A stretch of 64,000 nt of DNA from Peptoniphilus gorbachii (GTDB lineage Bacteria > Bacillota > Clostridia > Tissierellales > Peptoniphilaceae). This document shows, piece by piece, positions 40,101-47,790 of the stretch (positions are counted from its first letter, which is position 1; every line of letters begins with the position of its first letter). The notes beneath the pieces were generated by a model. That model was not told the DNA's origin. It saw only the letters and a program-made list of their open reading frames with translations, and searched no databases. The position numbers and the translations under genes are program-made. Location: positions 186,001 to 250,000 of the forward strand of contig NZ_JAFBDH010000002.1 in the NCBI RefSeq assembly GCF_016908115.1, written 5' to 3'.

Positions 40101-40522
40101 CTGCGATTTTCTTTCTGTCCGTTATTCATGTATTCAACTGTAAACTGATTTACAACTCTGAAAATGTTATTATCAGGATTTTCAAAGTCAATCAGATTTA
40201 CCATCTGAGGGAGTCCGTTCTGTGGTGTGAACTGAACACCATCAACCATCCAACCATATACTTTGTGGAGTGTGGCAAAGTCGCTTTCTGCACCAACAAG
40301 ACGAACATTATCAAAAATCTGCGTAACTTCATCTGTAGTTAGTTCATTATTTGTCTTTGAAATAAATGACTTGAAATCATCTGGTATTAACACATCTTTT
40401 TTTGTGCGATTTATTTTGTTGCCTGCAATATAGTTCCAACCTTCTTTTTCAAGAAAGCATATGAAGGCATATTCAAAATCAGATTCACAATAATGACCGT
40501 TATAGTCTTTTAGCTTAGCCAT
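37094..40522 (-). CDS. hsdR: Type I restriction enzyme, R subunit
   Basis: A 1142-residue motor-nuclease subunit. The N-terminal nuclease has RPDVLLFVNGMPLCVIELKNP (PD-(D/E)xK). Helicase motifs follow: Walker A FGATGCGKTYTMAF, DEAH-like CFSDEAHRTQ, FVGFTGTPI, VVDMWITGFDVPSLTFLYND and QTISRVNR. The C-terminal 300 residues are helical and bind the methylase. With HsdM and HsdS it cuts DNA lacking the host methylation, after translocation. It starts four bases after hsdS. The gene is intact and its composition is less AT-rich than the flanks. Confidence 0.96.
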   Translation of the reverse strand: MAKLKDYNGHYCESDFEYAFICFLEKEGWNYIAGNKINRTKKDVLIPDDFKSFISKTNNELTTDEVTQIFDNVRLVGAESDFATLHKVYGWMVDGVQFTPQNGLPQMVNLIDFENPDNNIFRVVNQFTVEYMNNGQKENRRPDVLLFVNGMPLCVIELKNPGDANATVFNAWEQINIRYWRDIPQLLHYCPLACISDGVKTRLGTVRTPYEHFYAWRRVDDGDEVSTMPFAETETMIKGVYSPARFLELFRDYIYFQDTIYDHEEVEIVCRYPQFFASKLLKQSIVNSIVAGSGKGGTYFGATGCGKTYTMAFLARQLALRCTDIPAIGSPTIILIVDREELQKQGAKLFTKSKEFLNLGEVSVVKNRKQLREELGARQSGGFYICTIQKFCDREDDKIGLINDRKNIICFSDEAHRTQLEHSKKIQFSKDADENMKAMVSKPYAKVLKEAFPQATFVGFTGTPIAETYQTFGEEIDRYTMDQAVADGLTVPIKYHPRIAKVLLDKEKAAEIENYYKKCAEDGATYDDIEASKRAMSSMEVILGEPSRLERLAVDIHDHYVSACDQDPERTQKAMIVCSSRVIAYALLLKFKDKYPEWFEEKKTPDGVVVSDEELKKLKPMPFMAMVSSVGSNDEAEMYNYLGGVKNDKRSEELDASFKQEKSNFRIVIVVDMWITGFDVPSLTFLYNDKPLKKHLLIQTISRVNRKFPGKDHGMIIDYIGIRDNMREAMKIYGGNTSIAPTSDDVEQATMIFREELEVLKTLFTDYDLAPFLNPDCDPVERYMLLAKAAEFVFASTQELSSENGKVSFKTYFLQTVKRMRTAFDICQPSGELGEEESALAQCFMAIAGFVRKMSGTSEVDTDTMNRAVSKMVEEALKYNQVESVLESGEEEDIFSPEYFEKLSDVKMPATKLELLIKILRKQIKEYAKVNQVAAKTFQEMLEKTIEEYHERRKHLTAEEAGATQEQASEDIIKAATEQALSILRKMNENRESFRKIGLTFEEKAFYDILISLRDQFNFEYGADKEIDGVIVNDKCKTLAKKVKEIIDTKSSFADWLNNQNVRNQLKLDIKICLVKNGYPPQYSPEVFNKVMEQVENFEENAGDVHSGTNTSSGFINQMPQTSQQLMVAEDTALYGKKKDVE

Positions 40523-40525
40523 AGG

Positions 40526-41653
40526 CTATGCCTCCTTTCTTGCTTCTTCGATAGAGCCTTTTATCAGAATAGGACAGATATCTTTTATTTGTGTTTTGAG
40601 TCTATCGTTAAGACTTTTTCGTTCCTTATATACTGTGAAAATATCCACAATATCTTTCTGAATAGCAATATCTGCAATGGGTATTCTTACTTTAATCAAA
40701 TCATCCCAAGTAAAGGTTTCTCTAGCACTACCCCAAGAATGAAATCTTGCATATCTGTCAAATTCTGTTCGATTGAAAAACATAACCAGATATTCTGGCA
40801 ATAATTTGCTTTCGTCTGTATAGAAAACTTCATTGACAGATGTAACAACAATGTCTTCATCAGTATTATTGAAAGCATTGCAAAACACTTTTTCATTGTG
40901 AGTGGTCTGTACGAAACTTATTTGTCTTGGCTTAACGACCTTATAATTAGCTAATTCGTTTCTATTAACTTTTGATGTAGGTTCTCTGAATTCCTTAATT
41001 GTGCTAACTCCCATAACATTCTTTGTTCCGTTTGCATCATTTCTGATATCTTGTCTAAAAATGTAAGGTTCAATTTCCTCGCATGGTATTTTTCTTCTTA
41101 AATCTTCAATATACGCATCACAGGTAAGTTTCAAATCTTCCAAGCCACGCTCGTAGCATTCCTGATTTGATACCATGGCATTGTAGATATCTACATACTT
41201 TTGCTGAATGTCTATTGACGGTAGGTCGAGTTCCATCTCACATAATGCATACCAAGTAAATACTTCTGTAGAACTTCCCCAAGAACGATAACAAGCTTCT
41301 CTGTCCCATTCAGATCTGTTGAAATGTAAAAACAAATACTCTGGAAGAACTAAATTCTCAGCATCTTTTTTGATTCTAAAAGCTATATTATTCCAACTGA
41401 TAAGGAATGTTTCATTTGTGGAATTATAACCGAACCCTATCTTTTTGCCATGTGTTCTTGGATTAAAGATAAACTCTTTAGGGTGTACTACCAAAAATTT
41501 CTTTAAATCTGTGTTTTTAACATTTGCTTTTGTTGGAATTATCTCTTTGGTAATTGTCATTCCCTTAACATCATCAGGTCCATACTTCAATTCAGAATTG
41601 GTTTCAGTTGTTAATTCTAATAATTCACCTAAGTTATATTTAGTCAATGCCAT
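40526..41653 (-). CDS. hsdS: Type I restriction-modification specificity subunit
   Basis: A 375-residue DNA-recognition subunit with two target-recognition domains. The two halves are recognisably repeats: FNRSEWDREACYRSWGSSTE in the first and FNRTEFDRYARFHSWGSARE in the second, each followed by a helical spacer. This gives a bipartite target whose sequence cannot be read from here. ATG 41653 is chosen because AGGGGG lies seven bases before it; the start overlaps the hsdM end by 14 bases, which couples translation. Confidence 0.93.
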   Translation of the reverse strand: MALTKYNLGELLELTTETNSELKYGPDDVKGMTITKEIIPTKANVKNTDLKKFLVVHPKEFIFNPRTHGKKIGFGYNSTNETFLISWNNIAFRIKKDAENLVLPEYLFLHFNRSEWDREACYRSWGSSTEVFTWYALCEMELDLPSIDIQQKYVDIYNAMVSNQECYERGLEDLKLTCDAYIEDLRRKIPCEEIEPYIFRQDIRNDANGTKNVMGVSTIKEFREPTSKVNRNELANYKVVKPRQISFVQTTHNEKVFCNAFNNTDEDIVVTSVNEVFYTDESKLLPEYLVMFFNRTEFDRYARFHSWGSARETFTWDDLIKVRIPIADIAIQKDIVDIFTVYKERKSLNDRLKTQIKDICPILIKGSIEEARKEA

Positions 41654-43298
41654 AACCAATCCCCCTAAATGCTTCCTCCAACATCTGCTGGGATTTCTTT
41701 TCTGCTTTCATAATATCTTGCATTTCTGCCTGAATGCGTGACATTTCCTTTTCATAGTCGATATCCATATCGTGGTCAATGAACTCGATGTACTTACTTG
41801 GAGTTAATGCCCAATCTTTACTTTCAATTTCTTTGATTCCAACACTACGATAAAGTTCTGGCATTTCATAATTTTTTCCGTCTGTGCCTTCGTTCTGCCA
41901 AGTATGATAAATTGAAGATGCTCTTTCAATTTGACCGGTAAGGTTAATTATTATGTCATCAGTACCCTTGGAATCATTTGAAGACAGAAATACTTTCTTT
42001 TTATTCTGACGCTTTACAGGGTTTTCAGTCCAAGTACGCAAGTCCATGAATAGAATCTCGTGTTCACGGTTACGAAGATCTCTACCATGATAGTTACCAC
42101 ATTTTTTATTCTGATTAAGAATCCATAAAGTAACACTGATGTCAGTAGTAATAAACAATTCTCTTGGAAGAACGATAATAGCCTCAACCTTATCATTCTG
42201 AATAAGTCTTTTTCTGATTTCCAAAGTATCACTGTCGTTGAGTGCTCCATTAGCAAGCAGGAATCCTGCAACACCATTTGACTTTTTAAGATGAGAAAGC
42301 ATATGTAAAATCCACGCATAGTTAGCATTGCTTTCCGGCGGTGTTACATAGTCTGCCCAACGAGCATCATTCTGCAAGTTTTCATCATACCAGCCTTTAA
42401 GATTGAAAGGTGGATTTGCCATAATATAATCAAAATACAAACCTTTATGTAAATCATTAATAAACGAAGAATCACTCATACCGCCAAGATGATGACTGAT
42501 ACCGCGAAGTGCAAGGTTCATTTTTGCAAGTCGATATGTAGCTGGCTCTTTTTCCTGTCCGTAGACATTTACACTCGATATACTTCCTTGCTTTGATTTT
42601 ACAAGTTCTGCACTCTGAATAAACATACCACCGGAACCACAGGCAGGATCATATAAAGTTCCGTCATATGGTTCAATCATAGAAGCAATAAGCTGAACAA
42701 CGTCATGTGGTGTATAGAATTCACCTTCTTCTTTTGTGGCATTAACAGCAAATTCTTTAAGGAAGTATTCATACACATGACCTATAAGGTCTTTTTCTTC
42801 ACCAAAAGCCTTGTGACTGATTTTATTAACTTCATCAACAAGCTTCTTGATATCATTAGCACCAAGGTTACGAGAAGTAAATGTGCCTTCAATAAAGCAA
42901 CCCTTTAGATCTTTAGAAGTTGTAGCAATACTATGAAGTGCAGTATCTAGCACAACATTCAAATTAGGTGCAGGTGTATTTATAATTGTTGACCAGCGAG
43001 CTTCAACAGGAAGATTATATGTACCATCTGCAAATGTAGCATCGTCAAAGAACGCTGTTCTGATATCTTCATCATCCGGGTCAAGCCCTTGTTCAATTAA
43101 AGTCTGACGTAAGTTTTCAATTCCGTCTTCGTATTTTTCTCCAATAAAACGAAGGAATACAAGTGTAAGCATCATGTCTCTTTTCTCAAAGAATGAACCT
43201 GAATTTCTTGCCGCACGCAAAATATCTCGGCAATTAAATAAAATATTATCTATGTTCAAAGCTTTCTCAGCAGCTTTTTTAGTTGTCTTCTTAGCCAT
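41640..43298 (-). CDS. hsdM: Type I restriction-modification DNA methyltransferase subunit
   Basis: A 552-residue N6-adenine methyltransferase. The helical N-terminal domain starts about NIDNILFNCRDILRAARN. The SAM site is DPACGSGGMFIQSAEL (about residue 215) and the catalytic motif is MANPPFNLKGW (NPPF, about 292). FYTPHDVVQLI precedes the SAM site as usual. ATG 43298 is taken, 11 bases after AAGGA; an in-frame ATG at 43310 is too near the site. It follows the XRE gene with one base between. Confidence 0.96.
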   Translation of the reverse strand: MAKKTTKKAAEKALNIDNILFNCRDILRAARNSGSFFEKRDMMLTLVFLRFIGEKYEDGIENLRQTLIEQGLDPDDEDIRTAFFDDATFADGTYNLPVEARWSTIINTPAPNLNVVLDTALHSIATTSKDLKGCFIEGTFTSRNLGANDIKKLVDEVNKISHKAFGEEKDLIGHVYEYFLKEFAVNATKEEGEFYTPHDVVQLIASMIEPYDGTLYDPACGSGGMFIQSAELVKSKQGSISSVNVYGQEKEPATYRLAKMNLALRGISHHLGGMSDSSFINDLHKGLYFDYIMANPPFNLKGWYDENLQNDARWADYVTPPESNANYAWILHMLSHLKKSNGVAGFLLANGALNDSDTLEIRKRLIQNDKVEAIIVLPRELFITTDISVTLWILNQNKKCGNYHGRDLRNREHEILFMDLRTWTENPVKRQNKKKVFLSSNDSKGTDDIIINLTGQIERASSIYHTWQNEGTDGKNYEMPELYRSVGIKEIESKDWALTPSKYIEFIDHDMDIDYEKEMSRIQAEMQDIMKAEKKSQQMLEEAFRGIGYGID

Positions 43299-43299
43299 A

Positions 43300-43530
43300 T
43301 TAATCTTCATCCTTTCCAGTTTTGATCCACTCTGCTTCTAATGCACTGAAATCGACATTATGCTTATCGCAGAATTCTTTCATTTTTTTCATAGCTGACA
43401 TGTTTGGTTTGCTTTTTTCATTTTCCCAGCGATTTATTGTAGAAAACGAAACTCCCAATTCACGTCCAAATAATTCCTGTGTCAGGAAACATTTTTCACG
43501 AATTTTCTTTATTTCATCAGAATAAGCCAT
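43300..43530 (-). CDS. XRE-family HTH regulator heading the restriction operon
   Basis: A 76-residue helix-turn-helix protein: IKKIREKCFLTQELFGRELG then VSFSTINRWENEKSKPN, the recognition helix region. It lacks other domains. As first gene of the operon it probably acts like a controller protein, repressing or timing hsd expression. AAGGAG lies nine bases before ATG 43530. Two direct repeats of TATAGCAT, 11 bp apart, overlap the promoter -10 and are the likely binding sites. Confidence 0.88.
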   Translation of the reverse strand: MAYSDEIKKIREKCFLTQELFGRELGVSFSTINRWENEKSKPNMSAMKKMKEFCDKHNVDFSALEAEWIKTGKDED

Positions 43531-43563
43531 ATATTCCATCTCCTTATGTATCTATGTCAGTGA

Positions 43564-43582
43564 TATAGCATAATTATAGCAT
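43564..43582 (-). promoter_or_regulatory. Promoter and probable operator of the restriction/RT operon
   Basis: Minus strand: extended -10 TGCTATAAT (TATAAT at 43573-43578). Two direct repeats TATAGCAT (plus strand 43564-43571 and 43575-43582) lie one helical turn apart over it. No good -35 is seen, which fits an extended -10 promoter. Confidence 0.55.
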
Positions 43583-43624
43583 TTATTTATGAATTTTTCT
43601 ACCTCATGAAGCTATCTCGTATAG

Positions 43625-43729
43625 TCGCAGGAGCATGGCAGGTTCTACCTTTGGAAGCTTGTGATGAAACCGGGTAAGACCAAGCCTGACAAGATACCAT
43701 ATCGTATCAATGGAAAAAGAAAGATTTGA
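43625..43729 (+). pseudogene. Fragment resembling the N-terminus of a mobile-element DNA primase
   Basis: A 34-codon open stretch without start reads HGRFYLWKLVMKPGKTKPDK then IPYRINGKR. This pattern (FxLWK...GKxTK(V/I)PY...NGKR) resembles the beginning of phage/plasmid primase-polymerases. It ends in a stop and abuts the recombinase fragment, suggesting a deletion join. The assignment rests on about 30 residues. Confidence 0.3.
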
Positions 43730-44009
43730 AAAAATGGCTAAAGCTCATGATGAAGAAGAAATTTCACTTCAAAAAAGAATAGCTGAACTTGAAGAAACTA
43801 TTACAAAATCACAAGAGGAAGAACTTAATGTGGAATCATTCCTAAAGCTTGTAAGGAAGTACACAGATATAAAGGAACTTGATCCAGAAATAATTAGAAC
43901 TTTTGTAGATAAGATTTATGTAGAACAATCAGAAAAGGTTCTAGGTACAAATTTAAAGAAACAGACCATTTGGATTTATTGGAACTTTATTGGAAAAATT
44001 GACATATAA
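43710..44009 (+). pseudogene. C-terminal remnant of a large serine recombinase (DUF4368 region)
   Basis: 99 codons that read like the end of a TnpX-type site-specific recombinase: KERFEKMAKAHDEEE, a coiled coil, FLKLVRKYTDIKELDPEIIR and TFVDKIYVEQSEKV, then WNFIGKIDI. The N-terminal catalytic domain (about 400 residues) is absent, so it is inactive. Its position, reading outward at the right edge of the island, is where such elements carry their recombinase. The start codon is probably not a true start. Confidence 0.8.
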
Positions 44010-44010
44010 A

Positions 44011-44050
44011 AATCGGCACAAAGGTTAATACCTTCATGCCGATTAAATTT
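44011..44050 (+). terminator. Terminator after the recombinase remnant
   Basis: Arms AATCGGCA (44011-44018) and TGCCGATT (44037-44044), with an inner AAGGT...ACCTT pair, then AAATTTT. Confidence 0.65.
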
Positions 44051-44053
44051 TAA

Positions 44054-44099
44054 GGAAATAAATCCCTAATTAAGAGCCCCTAAGTGTCCTCCAATTTTT
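44054..44099 (-). repeat. Right imperfect inverted repeat of the defence island
   Basis: Read on the minus strand: AAAAAATTGGAGGAC, a GGGGC core and AATTAGGGATTTAT, matching the left repeat at 34821-34866 with small gaps. It lies between the recombinase remnant terminator and the resident radical SAM gene. Confidence 0.6.
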
Positions 44100-44115
44100 T
44101 TACCTCTATTTAGCT

Positions 44116-45513
44116 TTATGCTTCTTCTCTTTTCTTCCTACTTTCATTCCAAAGCTCATTTGCCTTTTTGTTCCAAGCTTTTGCATAAGGCGTTGTTTTT
44201 ACTTGCAAGTCTTCAGCACTTTCTGGAGCAATCATATCAGTATTTCTTGCATCGGAATCCTTTACAATTTTAGTTAGCCTTCCTGGATTTTCCAACATTG
44301 GACATGGCTTTAACAAGTTTTTATTAAAAGGTTGATTGTCATGGAAGCCCATAAATAGTGGACTTGTTAAACATTCCTTAATAGTTTTTTCTCTAATATT
44401 TGAATCAGAATAATGAATGAATACGCAAGGTTCCATATCACCAAGAGAATTTATGTGGAAATAATTTTTACCACCAGCTATGCAACCATTTATAAATTCG
44501 CCGTCATTTTGAAAATCAATTGTAAAAATATTTTGAGGGTAATCAAAAGATCTTATTTCTCTAACCTTGTGGTATACGTGCTCCCTTTCTTCTGGAGAAA
44601 GAAGTAGGCTTACATCTGCATCCTTTCCCACTGGCATATAGTGAAAGAACCAAGCAAGTTTACAGCCATGGTCAACTAGCATTTTTATGAAATCATCATC
44701 AGTTACATATTTATAATTTTGACTTGTGTAGCAAATAGATGCCCCATATAAAAGTTTATGCTTCTTCATTAAATCCATTGCCTTCATAACCTTTTGGAAA
44801 ACTCCATCGCCTCTTCTAAGGTCAGTGGACTCTTCTGTACCTTCAATACTAAGAGCAAAGGAAATATTTCCCACTTCAACAACTTTTTGACAAAATTCAT
44901 CGTCAATTAAAGTTCCATTAGTAAAGACATGAAAAGCAGAGTCATTAAATTCTTTTGCAAGCCTTATGACATCTTCTTTTCTAACTAGAGGTTCTCCACC
45001 AGTTAAAATAAAGAAATAAGTACCAAGTTCATTGCCTTGTCTGACAATACTTGCCATTTCGTCATAAGTTAAATTGTTTTTGTGACCATATTCAGCAGCC
45101 CAGCAACCTGTACACTTTAAATTGCAGGCAGATGTTGGGTCAAATAAAATTACCCAAGGAATGTTGCACTTATATTCCTTTTGCAATTTATTTCTAAGAG
45201 TGTTGCCCTTATAAGCGGCATTATAGCCAATAGTTCTAACAGATGTCTTTACAATATTCTCGTCAATTTCATTTACAATGTCAGTTCCAAAAGAAACCCA
45301 CTTAGAATTAGGATCACTTAATTCATTTCTAATTCTTTCTAAACCAACTTTTCCACTGTTGACTTCACCTGATTTAGGCAGTAAATATTCATCAAAAACA
45401 TCAACTATATCCATCATTCCCTTTTGAGGGTCCTTCTTTAATCTCTTGTAGGCTAGATTTACAGCCGTTTCGAAAACTTTTTCTTTTGTTTTGTCTTTAA
45501 TTGCAGTATTCAT
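44116..45513 (-). CDS. Radical SAM protein (SPASM-like C-terminus)
   Basis: A 465-residue cytoplasmic iron-sulfur enzyme. DPTSACNLKCTGCWAAEYG (about residue 118) has the CxxxCxxC cluster site, and ILTGGEPLVRK the SAM-binding GGEP. C-terminal cysteines occur at INGCIAGG, MEPCVF and LKPCPMLENPG, suggesting an auxiliary cluster domain. This resembles a clostridial group of stand-alone radical SAM proteins whose substrate is unknown. The N-terminal 110 residues are unassigned. No partner peptide gene was seen nearby. Confidence 0.82.
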   Translation of the reverse strand: MNTAIKDKTKEKVFETAVNLAYKRLKKDPQKGMMDIVDVFDEYLLPKSGEVNSGKVGLERIRNELSDPNSKWVSFGTDIVNEIDENIVKTSVRTIGYNAAYKGNTLRNKLQKEYKCNIPWVILFDPTSACNLKCTGCWAAEYGHKNNLTYDEMASIVRQGNELGTYFFILTGGEPLVRKEDVIRLAKEFNDSAFHVFTNGTLIDDEFCQKVVEVGNISFALSIEGTEESTDLRRGDGVFQKVMKAMDLMKKHKLLYGASICYTSQNYKYVTDDDFIKMLVDHGCKLAWFFHYMPVGKDADVSLLLSPEEREHVYHKVREIRSFDYPQNIFTIDFQNDGEFINGCIAGGKNYFHINSLGDMEPCVFIHYSDSNIREKTIKECLTSPLFMGFHDNQPFNKNLLKPCPMLENPGRLTKIVKDSDARNTDMIAPESAEDLQVKTTPYAKAWNKKANELWNESRKKREEA

Positions 45514-46080
45514 CTAAAAACCTCCCCTAAATTTATAAAATAATAGTAAATTTCTAAACTCATAAACTCATAAACTCATAAACTCATAAACTCATAAATT
45601 CTAAAATTCTAACCTATCATGCTATCGAAATCTTGAAATCTTGAAACTCGCGAATTTACAAAATAATTTATAACTAAAAAATATGTAACAACGTTTCTGA
45701 ACATTGTTCATTTTCTTTTACCTATATTTTACTACATTTTATAAAATTTTTAAAGACTTTTAAGTAAATAATTTAAAATCTAAATATGTTCATTAAAATA
45801 GACATAAATAGATTAAAATAAAGTTAAGTCATCAATGAAATTTAAATAAAATAAAATGAAGTTGAAAATTTTAATGAAGTTAAAAGTAAAAATTTAATGA
45901 TATATAATCCTAATCAAAAAGAATTAAAATAAAAATTTAGATGATATTTAATCATAATCAAATGAAGTTAAAAAAATTAATTGAGATTTTATAAAAATAG
46001 GATTTAGTTAAATAAAATTTAATATAGAAAAATAAATGAAATTTGAATATAATTTAATGAAGTTTAAATTAATTTAAAAT
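45514..46080. other. AT-rich gene-free stretch
   Basis: Between the radical SAM gene and the hbd terminators there is no convincing reading frame. It is very AT-rich with recurring AAATGAAGTTAAAA-like and AAAATTTAAT-like words, and holds the octamer repeat at its left end. The radical SAM promoter must lie at its left side, but no clear box pair was found. Confidence 0.6.
45553..45600. repeat. Tandem octamer repeat
   Basis: Four perfect copies of CATAAACT (45561-45592), flanked by TCTAAACT (45553-45560) and CATAAATT (45593-45600). It lies 40 bases upstream of the radical SAM start, probably within its promoter or leader, so copy number could affect expression. Confidence 0.85.
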
Positions 46081-46108
46081 AAAAAAAGCATCTAAATTAA
46101 TAGATGCT
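46081..46108 (-). terminator. Second terminator of the hbd operon
   Basis: Minus strand arms AGCATCTA and TAGATGCT followed by seven T residues. Confidence 0.8.
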
Positions 46109-46123
46109 AGCTAATAAAAATTT

Positions 46124-46149
46124 CAAAAAAAGAGAAGGCTTATGCCTTC
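46124..46149 (-). terminator. First terminator of the hbd operon
   Basis: Minus strand GAAGGC-ATAA-GCCTTC followed by TCTTTTTTT, 16 bases after the hbd stop. Confidence 0.85.
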
Positions 46150-46165
46150 CCTAAATTTTTTAATA

Positions 46166-47011
46166 TTAATATTTGTAAAATCCTTCGCCAGTTTTTCTTC
46201 CAAGAAGACCTGCTCTAACCATTTTCTTTAGAAGTGGATGTGGTCTATATTTTGGATCAGCAAATTCTGTGTTAAGAACTTCCATAATTGCAAGAACTAC
46301 ATCAAGTCCTACTAAGTCTCCAAGAGCTAAAGGTCCCATTGGGTGGTTTGCACCAAGTTTCATAGCTGTGTCAATATCTTCTACAGATGCAATTCCCTCA
46401 GCATAAATTCCAATAGCTTCGTTAATCATAGGAATTAATATTCTATTTACAACAAATCCAGGAGCTTCATCAACTTCAACTGGAGTTTTGCCAATTTCTT
46501 TAGAAAGTTCGATAATCATATCTTTAACTTTTGGATCAGTTTTCTTTCCAGAAATTACTTCAACTAGTTTCATTGCTGGAACTGGGTTAAAGAAGTGCAT
46601 TCCAATAACTTTTTCAGGTCTTTTTGTTGCTGCGCCAATGTCAGTTATTGAAAGAGATGAAGTGTTTGATGCAAGAACTGTCTTTTCATCACAAGTTTCA
46701 CAAAGTTCTGTAAAGATTGCTTTTTTAATCTTAGGGTTTTCAGTTGCTGCTTCTATAATAAGATCACAATCTGCTACGTCTTTGATATCAGCTGATGTAG
46801 ACAAATTAGAAAGGGCTGTTTCCATTTCTTCCTTTGTCATTCTTTCTTTAGAAACATTTTTTTCGTAACCTTTTTTAATTTTTTCCATTGCTTTTTCAAG
46901 AGCTTCTGGTGCAATATCTCTTACAATTACTTTATGATATGGTGCAAGTACTTGTGCAATTCCTGCTCCCATAGTACCTGATCCTACTACTGCTATTTTC
47001 ATTTTATTCAC
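46166..47011 (-). CDS. hbd: 3-hydroxybutyryl-CoA dehydrogenase
   Basis: A 281-residue NAD(P)-dependent enzyme that reduces acetoacetyl-CoA to (S)-3-hydroxybutyryl-CoA. The N-terminal Rossmann motif is [13 protein letters not shown]; the catalytic region is [15 protein letters not shown] (His) and [13 protein letters not shown]. Length is typical. It is the last gene of the MaoC-thiolase-crotonase-Hbd operon, one base after crotonase. The set runs from acetyl-CoA to crotonyl-CoA; butyryl-CoA dehydrogenase and Etf genes are not in the window. Confidence 0.95.
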   Translation of the reverse strand: MNKMKIAVVGSGTMGAGIAQVLAPYHKVIVRDIAPEALEKAMEKIKKGYEKNVSKERMTKEEMETALSNLSTSADIKDVADCDLIIEAATENPKIKKAIFTELCETCDEKTVLASNTSSLSITDIGAATKRPEKVIGMHFFNPVPAMKLVEVISGKKTDPKVKDMIIELSKEIGKTPVEVDEAPGFVVNRILIPMINEAIGIYAEGIASVEDIDTAMKLGANHPMGPLALGDLVGLDVVLAIMEVLNTEFADPKYRPHPLLKKMVRAGLLGRKTGEGFYKY

Positions 47012-47012
47012 C

Positions 47013-47789
47013 TTATTTTCCTTTAAATTCAGTTTTTCCCTTATTTAAAAATGCCTTCATGCCTTCTTTTTGGTCATTTGTTGCAAAACATAGGCCAAAG
47101 TGAGTTTTTTCGATTTGCATTGCTGTATCTATATCTGTTTGAGATCCATTAATTATTGATTGTTTAGAATATTCTACTGCCTTTGGTGCATTCTTGACAA
47201 TTTTTTCTGCCATTTCAAGGGCTTTATCAATTAATTCTTCTGGTTCGTATACCCAGTTTACAAGCCCAATTTCTAAAGCTTTTTTGGCGTCAATTATTTC
47301 AGCTGTGTATATTAATTCCTTTGCATATCCTGGTCCAATTGTTCTAGAAAGTCTTTGTGTTCCACCAAATCCTGGTGTAATTCCAAGACCTACTTCTGGT
47401 TGACCAAATTTTGCCTTTGTAGATGCAAGTCTGATGTCACAAGCAATAGAAATTTCACATCCTCCACCTAGTGCAAAGCCATTTACTGCAGCTATTACTG
47501 GAACTCTACATTTTTCTATTTCCATAAAAGTATCCATGCCAAGTTTTGCAAAATCATAAGCTTCACTCGCTGTAAAGTTAGCCATTTCGCCAATATCAGC
47601 ACCTGCAACAAAAGATTTTCCTGCACCAGTTACAATAATACATCTCACATCATCTTCAACATGTGAAAAGAATCTGTGAAGTTCTTTTAACATTTCAGAG
47701 TTAAGAGCATTTAAGCTCTTTTCTCTGTTAAGTGTCAAAAGGATAATCCCGTTAGCTTTTTTTTCAACAATTAAAAATTTGTAATCCAT
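47013..47789 (-). CDS. crt: Enoyl-CoA hydratase (crotonase)
   Basis: A 258-residue crotonase-fold protein. The oxyanion hole segments are [13 protein letters not shown] (about 60) and [15 protein letters not shown] (about 105); the catalytic glutamates lie in the latter and in [20 protein letters not shown]. It interconverts (S)-3-hydroxybutyryl-CoA and crotonyl-CoA. It lies one base from hbd and from the thiolase gene, so all are one transcript. Confidence 0.93.
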   Translation of the reverse strand: MDYKFLIVEKKANGIILLTLNREKSLNALNSEMLKELHRFFSHVEDDVRCIIVTGAGKSFVAGADIGEMANFTASEAYDFAKLGMDTFMEIEKCRVPVIAAVNGFALGGGCEISIACDIRLASTKAKFGQPEVGLGITPGFGGTQRLSRTIGPGYAKELIYTAEIIDAKKALEIGLVNWVYEPEELIDKALEMAEKIVKNAPKAVEYSKQSIINGSQTDIDTAMQIEKTHFGLCFATNDQKEGMKAFLNKGKTEFKGK

Positions 47790-47790
47790 A

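Noticed and set aside
45553-45600. Octamer array as a CRISPR
   Set aside because: The units are contiguous 8-base tandem repeats with no spacers, and no cas genes are present.
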